Origin: Ancylomarina subtilis
GTDB lineage: Bacteria; Bacteroidota; Bacteroidia; Bacteroidales; Marinifilaceae
Direction: 5' to 3'
Assembly (NCBI RefSeq): GCF_004217115.1
Contig: NZ_SHKN01000001.1
Coordinates: forward strand, 623,781-687,780
Length of the DNA stretch: 64,000 bases
The notes under the pieces: model-generated
What the model was told of the DNA's origin: nothing
Seen by the model: the letters and a program-made list of their open reading frames with translations, nothing else
Databases searched by the model: none
Shown: in pieces, positions 60,146-64,000 of the stretch
Layout of the letters: each line of letters begins with the position of its first letter
Numbering within the stretch: the first letter of the stretch is position 1
Program-made: the position numbers and the translations under genes

Positions 60146-61366
60146 ATGAAAGATTCCATAGTAATATTATGTGGCGGAGGTCCTGCTCCAGGCATAAACA
60201 CCGTAATAAGTAGTGTTGGAAAAGTATTCTTAAAAAATGGCTACCGCGTTATTGGTATGCACGAAGGCTATAAAGGGCTTTTCTCTGATAATCCTGAAAC
60301 CATAGAATTGGATTTCCCATTTTTGGATGGCATCTTCAGTAAGGGAGGTTCTTCTCTTAAAATGAGCCGTTTTAAACCAAAAGATACTGATTTCAACACA
60401 AATTTCTTTGTTAAGAATAATGTCAAACTACTGGTTACCATTGGTGGTGACGATACAGCTTCAACAGCCAATCGTATAGCGAAATATCTGGAAGATAATC
60501 AGATTTCGATATCAAATATACATGTTCCTAAAACCATCGATAACGATCTTCCTTTGCCGGTTGGTTCACCAACATTTGGTTTTCATTCTGCAAAAAATGA
60601 AGGGGTTCGTATTGCAACTACGGTTTATGAAGATGCCCGCACATCTCAGAATTGGTTCGTTTTATCAGCCATGGGTCGTGAAGCAGGACACTTAGCCTTC
60701 GGCATTGGAACATCATGCCACTTCCCAATGATTATCATTCCTGAAATGTTTGATAAAACAGATATCTCAGCTGAGAAAATTGCCAACTTAGTTATTTCGT
60801 CCATCATCAAACGTCGTATCCTGGGACTTAATTATGGTGCCGCCATTATTAGCGAAGGGGTTTTCCATTTTATGGATCAGGAAGAAATTGAAAGCACGGG
60901 TATTAACTTTACTTACGATGCACACGGACATCCTGAATTATTTAATGTCAGCAAATCTCATGTTTTCAACATGTTTATTCAGCGTAAAATTAAATCATAC
61001 AAGCTAAATATTGGGACACGACCGGTTGAATTGGGATTTGGATTACGTTGTTGTCCACCTGTTGCTTACGATTTAGATCTTTGTACCATGCTTGGAAATG
61101 GCGTTTATAATCTATTTAAAGCAGGTGAATCCAAATGTATGATTACCGTTGATCCTAAGGGCGATGCTTCTCCTCTATTCCTTAAAGATGTTGAGGATGA
61201 AAACGGAAAAGTTAGACCTCGTTTGGTTGATATCAATAGCGAAAAGGTTCAAACCGTTATGAATAACAACCTGCATTACTTATGCGAGGAAGATTTAGAG
61301 GCAGCAAGAGCTTATTTGCCTGATGCCGAAAACTATCTATTCAAAAAGATCCTGAATTGGGAATAA
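60146..61366 (+). CDS. Pyrophosphate-dependent phosphofructokinase (predicted)
   Basis: Phosphorylates fructose 6-phosphate. The 406-residue protein (ATG at 60146; an upstream in-frame ATG at 60098 adds 16 residues) carries CGGGPAPGINTVI, IGGDD at residues 99-103 and VPKTIDND at 127-134. In ATP-dependent enzymes these two spots read GGDG and G-T-I-D; Asp after GGD and Lys before TIDND are the known determinants of PPi use, because they exclude ATP. PPi-PFK works near equilibrium in both glycolysis and gluconeogenesis and saves ATP, a habit of fermentative bacteria. MGREAGHLA and the C-terminal GTRPVELGFGLRCCPP fit the family. A terminator follows. Confidence 0.88.
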   Translation: MKDSIVILCGGGPAPGINTVISSVGKVFLKNGYRVIGMHEGYKGLFSDNPETIELDFPFLDGIFSKGGSSLKMSRFKPKDTDFNTNFFVKNNVKLLVTIGGDDTASTANRIAKYLEDNQISISNIHVPKTIDNDLPLPVGSPTFGFHSAKNEGVRIATTVYEDARTSQNWFVLSAMGREAGHLAFGIGTSCHFPMIIIPEMFDKTDISAEKIANLVISSIIKRRILGLNYGAAIISEGVFHFMDQEEIESTGINFTYDAHGHPELFNVSKSHVFNMFIQRKIKSYKLNIGTRPVELGFGLRCCPPVAYDLDLCTMLGNGVYNLFKAGESKCMITVDPKGDASPLFLKDVEDENGKVRPRLVDINSEKVQTVMNNNLHYLCEEDLEAARAYLPDAENYLFKKILNWE

Positions 61367-61393
61367 ACACATTTCTCATTATATAAATTTCTT

Positions 61394-61428
61394 AAAATCC
61401 ATTTCGTTTATTCGGGATGGATTTTTTC
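61394..61428 (+). terminator. Phosphofructokinase terminator
   Basis: AAAATCCAT pairs with ATGGATTTT around a 14-base loop, followed by a T run. The hairpin contains the ATG of a longer version of the next ORF, one reason for rejecting that start. Confidence 0.75.
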
Positions 61429-61560
61429 TTTTCCCTTATTTTCTCTTGTATAAAGAAAGTATCCCCTACTCTAAACAATAATATATCTGATTCATATTTT
61501 TATTATAGTAAATTTTTCGTAATTTACTGTAACCTAATCGTTCTATTTAAAACCCAGCCT

Positions 61561-62004
61561 ATGCAATTCCTAAGTAGCTATCAGATTTTTCTTGATAAGA
61601 GATTTATTATTGAATATCATGAAGGGGTTATGACTCTGGAAAGAATGAAGACATTTATTCTAAAGGAGTCTTCAGATCAGGATTATTCACCTAATTTTGA
61701 CATGCTTCTTGATATCAGACAAATCACTTTTAAAGGTTTTATTAAAGATATCAAGGATTATATCGAATTTCTCAGATCCCATAAAGGCATCTCAGGTAAA
61801 AGAAAATTAGCTGTATTAACAAGCAAACCTCATCAAGTCGTTTTTAGCACATTTCTGAGCATGTTTTCTGTTAAACTACCCCAGACAATGAAAATATTTA
61901 GTTCTCTGGAAGCAGCACTGTTTTGGCTTGGAGACCCAGTAGATACCTACAAGGTAAATTCGTGTTTAAATCATTTGAAAGAAAAAAAGGAGCTTTGTGT
62001 GTAA
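61561..62004 (+). CDS. STAS/SpoIIAA-like hypothetical protein
   Basis: A 147-residue protein beginning MQFLSSYQIFLDKRFIIEYHEGVMT. It alternates strands and helices in the manner of the SpoIIAA/STAS-like folds (FDMLLDIRQITFKGFIKDIKDYIEFLRSH; KRKLAVLTSKPHQVVFSTFLSMF; MKIFSSLEAALFWLG). I chose the ATG at 61561, since the in-frame ATG at 61417 lies in the upstream terminator and its translated tail is hydrophobic and not family-like. A signalling or lipid-binding role is known for some members; none can be given here. Confidence 0.7.
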   Translation: MQFLSSYQIFLDKRFIIEYHEGVMTLERMKTFILKESSDQDYSPNFDMLLDIRQITFKGFIKDIKDYIEFLRSHKGISGKRKLAVLTSKPHQVVFSTFLSMFSVKLPQTMKIFSSLEAALFWLGDPVDTYKVNSCLNHLKEKKELCV

Positions 62005-62161
62005 GCTATTGCTTAACGATTCAACTTAGGCGTTTTCTGTTTTAAAATTCAAAGATGTTAGGATCAAGCCTTTAAAATATTTTTTAATGGTTCCACACAT
62101 CATGGGCAAAATTATTTTAAATAAATTCTTCTCAAAGCCTTGTATTATCTAATAAAAACAA
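62005..62161. other. Spacer before the sRNA candidate
   Basis: No gene and no repeat seen; it contains the -33 region (TTG at 62140-62142) of the next promoter. Confidence 0.4.
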
Positions 62162-62169
62162 TACTTTTG
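62162..62169 (+). promoter_or_regulatory. -7 promoter element of sRNA candidate
   Basis: TACTTTTG matches TAnnTTTG with TTG at 62140-62142 as -33 element. No protein gene follows before the terminator at 62295-62327. Confidence 0.7.
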
Positions 62170-62175
62170 CCAACG

Positions 62176-62327
62176 CTTTGAAACAATACAGACACTGTAT
62201 GTTTATAAGTTTAAACTGGTAAATCATTCTTCTTAATAAGAATTCGATATAAAGATCTTTCTCACACTTGGCTTCCACCTGTGTGAGCTAAGCTAAACCC
62301 TTATCATTTATTTGGTAAGGGTTTTTT
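62176..62327 (+). ncRNA. Stand-alone sRNA candidate with twin in the satP 3' UTR
   Basis: From the promoter at 62162 to the terminator at 62327 lie about 150 nt without an ORF. The 3' part contains the block TATAAAGATCTTT, a stem CTCACAC / GTGTGAG (62261-62287) whose loop holds GGCTTCCACC, then the terminator. The same three parts recur after the satP gene at 63166-63245: TATAAAAATCTTT, stem CAGGCTT / AAGCCTG with loop AGCTTCCAC, and a terminator with an identical loop. Stems differ but pair in both, which is covariation. An sRNA family is the simplest reading. The target is unknown. Confidence 0.7.
62295..62327 (+). terminator. Terminator of sRNA candidate
   Basis: AAACCCTTA pairs with TAAGGGTTT (outermost pairs in the T run), with the loop TCATTTATTTGG. 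Six T residues follow. The loop matches the terminator at 63213-63245. Confidence 0.85.
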
Positions 62328-62546
62328 GCATTAATTCCTACCTCAATTTTCAATCTATCATTCTATTTAAAACAGCTCTAAGCAAGGAACCTAAACAGCA
62401 ACAACAATCGCATATTACCCTGTTTATCAAACTCTTTCACAACACACCAAATGCATCCACTTTTACTTTATTTTACATTAATTCCGGACAGTCACAAGCA
62501 TTTGATAATAATCGATTTTTGACCTTGCCATATTTGATAAAAAGAA

Positions 62547-62554
62547 TACTTTTG
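62547..62554 (+). promoter_or_regulatory. -7 promoter element of satP
   Basis: TACTTTTG matches TAnnTTTG; TTG at 62525-62527 serves as the -33 element. The ATG lies 28 bp downstream. Confidence 0.7.
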
Positions 62555-62582
62555 CGGCTGCTTTTTACAACAAAAATCTAAT

Positions 62583-63161
62583 ATGGAAAACACACAATTC
62601 ATTATTCAAAAAGACAACACAGCAAATCCAGGACCATTAGGACTTTGCGGGTTTGGTTTAACAACCATCTTATTAAACTTGCACAATGCAGGTCTATTCG
62701 GTATGGATACCATGATTCTAGCGATGGGTATATTTATGGGAGGTATCGTACAAGTTATTGTAGGTACGATGGAATGGAAAAAGAACAACATCTTTGGAAC
62801 CATGGCTTTCACATCTTATGGTATCTTCTGGCTAACACTGGTATTTTTAATGATGCTTCCTAAAATGGGATTAGGCACAGCACCTACAACAACTGCAATG
62901 GGATATTACCTGACTGTTTGGGGAATTCTGTCACTGGGATTTTTTGTAGCAACACTCAAATTGGGTAAAGTAATCGCTATCCTTTTTGGAACCGTTGTTT
63001 TATTATTTGCCCTATTGGCAATTGCAAACTTCACTGGCAGTCATATGATACACACAATAGCGGGTATCGAAGGCGTTATCTGTGGCTCAATCGCTGTTTA
63101 CATGGCCATAGCAGAACTTTTAGAAGCAGTTTACGGACGTCAACTTCTTCCTTTAAAATAG
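62583..63161 (+). CDS. satP: Acetate/succinate uptake transporter (GPR1/FUN34/YaaH family)
   Basis: A 192-residue inner-membrane protein with six helices. The family signature NPGPLGLCGFGLTT lies at residues 15-28 (NPAPLGL type) and precedes helix 1; other blocks are GIFMGGIVQVIVGTMEWKKNN, FTSYGIFWLTLVFLMMLPKMG and GIEGVICGSIAVYMAIAELLEAVYG. It takes up acetate or succinate with protons or sodium. It has its own promoter, and its 3' UTR holds a structured element almost matching the upstream sRNA candidate. Confidence 0.92.
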   Translation: MENTQFIIQKDNTANPGPLGLCGFGLTTILLNLHNAGLFGMDTMILAMGIFMGGIVQVIVGTMEWKKNNIFGTMAFTSYGIFWLTLVFLMMLPKMGLGTAPTTTAMGYYLTVWGILSLGFFVATLKLGKVIAILFGTVVLLFALLAIANFTGSHMIHTIAGIEGVICGSIAVYMAIAELLEAVYGRQLLPLK

Positions 63162-63165
63162 GATT

Positions 63166-63245
63166 ATATAAAAATCTTTTCAGGCTTAGCTTCCACAAGC
63201 CTGTTTAAGTGAATCCCTCATCATTTATTTGATGAGGGATTTTTA
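63166..63245 (+). ncRNA. Structured 3' UTR element of satP, twin of the upstream sRNA
   Basis: Starting just after the satP stop: TATAAAAATCTTT, a stem CAGGCTT / AAGCCTG (63181-63203) with loop AGCTTCCAC, a spacer, and the terminator ATCCCTCA / TGAGGGAT with loop TCATTTATTTGA (63213-63245) and a T run. It aligns part by part with 62246-62327. Such elements can be processed into 3'-UTR-derived sRNAs or bind a shared protein. Confidence 0.65.
63213..63245 (+). terminator. satP terminator
   Basis: ATCCCTCA pairs with TGAGGGAT, followed by T residues. The 12-base loop is nearly the same as that of the terminator at 62295-62327. Confidence 0.85.
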
Positions 63246-63315
63246 ATTGGCTTCATTTCTCAACTTAGAAAAGTTATGGTAACTTTAGTACACATGAATT
63301 AAAGATTCCCCAGCT

Positions 63316-63741
63316 ATGTCAGATCTAGTTCACATTGTTTACATGAGTTTTTCATCAAAAAAACTAAGCGAATCAGACTTGAATGATTTTTTAAAATTAA
63401 TCCGGAAAAAAAATCAGGAACGTGGTGTGACAGGATTACTGCTCTACAAAGATGAAGCATTCATTCAGCTTATCGAAGGGAATAAAGAAACAATAGACCA
63501 ACTTTTCAATATCATTTCTAAAGATTCTCGCCATTCTAACATCCTTAAACTTTTAGAAGAGCCTATTAGAAAAAGAGCATTTCCTGACTGGTCAATGGGC
63601 TTTCGTACAATAAATAATGATCAGATCAATCAAATACCCGGCTTCTCTGATTTCATGCAAAACAATCATTCTAAAATTGATAATAACAAATGTGCTGAAG
63701 CTGTCAGCCACTTATTATACAGCTTTCGAAAACACACCTAA
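63316..63741 (+). CDS. BLUF-domain blue-light sensor
   Basis: A 141-residue stand-alone BLUF protein binding FAD. The photocycle residues are in place: Tyr9 in HIVYMS, Asn33 in RKKNQERGVTG, Gln51 in FIQLIEG, and a Trp in DWSMGF near residue 96. The first about 95 residues are the BLUF fold, and the remaining 45 are probably two helices for partner contact; no output domain is fused. It must signal through another protein, not identifiable here. A near-consensus -7 element TAACTTTA lies at 63279-63286. A light sensor suggests an environment with at least occasional light. Confidence 0.92.
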   Translation: MSDLVHIVYMSFSSKKLSESDLNDFLKLIRKKNQERGVTGLLLYKDEAFIQLIEGNKETIDQLFNIISKDSRHSNILKLLEEPIRKRAFPDWSMGFRTINNDQINQIPGFSDFMQNNHSKIDNNKCAEAVSHLLYSFRKHT

Positions 63742-63765
63742 AATCATCCGTTTCTAAATAAAAAA

Positions 63766-63795
63766 ATGAGACGCAACTAAAAGCTACGTCTCTTT
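63766..63795. terminator. Bidirectional terminator between BLUF and BCCT genes
   Basis: GAGACG pairs with CGTCTC around a 13-base interior; the minus-strand side runs into a long T stretch and the plus side into TTTCTATTTATT. The genes converge here. Confidence 0.75.
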
Positions 63796-63799
63796 CTAT

Positions 63800-64000
63800 T
63801 TATTCAAGAATACACTCAGCTTCTTTCTCTTCAACTTTCCGCTTTTCAGGTTCTGCCAGATCGATAAGGGAAGGTTCTTCCTTGTATTCCGTTAAGGATT
63901 TATAAAAACTGTAGCACATGACTATTAAAATGATTGCAAATGGTATAGCCGTTAAAATTGATGCCGTTTGTAAAGCTGTCAAACCACCTCCAATCAAGAG
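63800..64000 (-). CDS. BCCT-family transporter, C-terminal end only
   Basis: The last 66 residues of a minus-strand membrane protein whose 5' part lies beyond the window. [36 protein letters not shown] matches the final membrane helix and its preceding loop in betaine/carnitine/choline transporters. A charged cytoplasmic tail ([26 protein letters not shown]) follows, the site of osmosensing in some members. It probably takes up glycine betaine or a related osmolyte, in line with a saline habitat. Confidence 0.82.
   Translation of the reverse strand, partial: LLIGGGLTALQTASILTAIPFAIILIVMCYSFYKSLTEYKEEPSLIDLAEPEKRKVEEKEAECILE

Noticed and set aside
61417-61560. N-terminal extension of the STAS-like protein from the ATG at 61417
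   Set aside because: The start lies in the hairpin that terminates the phosphofructokinase transcript, and the added residues are unlike the family.

Overview
The window looks like chromosomal DNA of a Bacteroidota bacterium, probably a marine or gut-type Bacteroidales/Marinilabiliales relative. The evidence is AT-rich sequence, many promoters with the Bacteroidota -7 element TAnnTTTG, a two-component regulator with an N-terminal beta-propeller, arginine genes in the Bacteroidota style (a GNAT in place of classical ArgA), a pyrophosphate-type phosphofructokinase and an RND/MFP/TolC cluster. I saw no rRNA, tRNA or CRISPR array. The species placement is inference.

Layout. 1-2.7 kb is accessory DNA. 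It holds a radical SAM enzyme (cut by the window edge) directly downstream of two paralogous small proteins with a near-identical N-terminus, then a GIY-YIG/membrane-protein pair bracketed by short repeats. 2.7-5.4 kb is sparse: hairpins, one CarboxypepD_reg-like protein, a 21-bp tandem repeat and a structured small RNA candidate with its own promoter and terminator. 5.4-15.9 kb is housekeeping and secreted enzymes: serine deaminase, YqhD-like alcohol dehydrogenase, C69 and M28 peptidases, an exported isoaspartyl methyltransferase and an esterase. 16.0-28.4 kb is one long minus-strand arginine/carbamoyl-phosphate operon (GNAT-argG-argC-argD-argB-argE-argH-carA-carB). It has no carbamoyltransferase gene. 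Its about 730-nt leader carries three consecutive modules, each an arginine-rich mini-ORF followed by an intrinsic terminator, plus a fourth Arg-containing mini-ORF. I read this as a tandem arginine attenuator.

28.5-30.5 kb is a REP-type repeat array surrounding a RAYT transposase gene. 30.5-41.5 kb carries proC, acetyltransferase, phosphodiesterase-like, aldo/keto reductase, sfsA, two cold-shock genes, a PatB-type aminotransferase and deoB. 41.6-48.1 kb is a signalling region: a propeller histidine kinase, a LytS/LytTR pair and a 73-bp remnant of a second kinase gene. 48.1-50.2 kb has ankyrin and TlpA-like genes. 50.6-53.9 kb encodes GatE and GatD, the archaeal-type Glu-tRNA(Gln) amidotransferase. 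54.1-59.8 kb is an RND efflux operon. 60-64 kb has a PPi-type phosphofructokinase, an acetate transporter flanked by two related RNA elements (a stand-alone sRNA candidate and a 3'-UTR element), a BLUF photoreceptor and the end of a BCCT transporter.

The strongest candidates for something undescribed are the triple arginine attenuator (27.87-28.37 kb), the radical SAM/DFVTNSSS pair (1-1.27 kb), the twin RNA elements around the acetate transporter (62.2-63.25 kb), the RAYT-REP array, and the archaeal-type GatDE pair in a bacterial genome.
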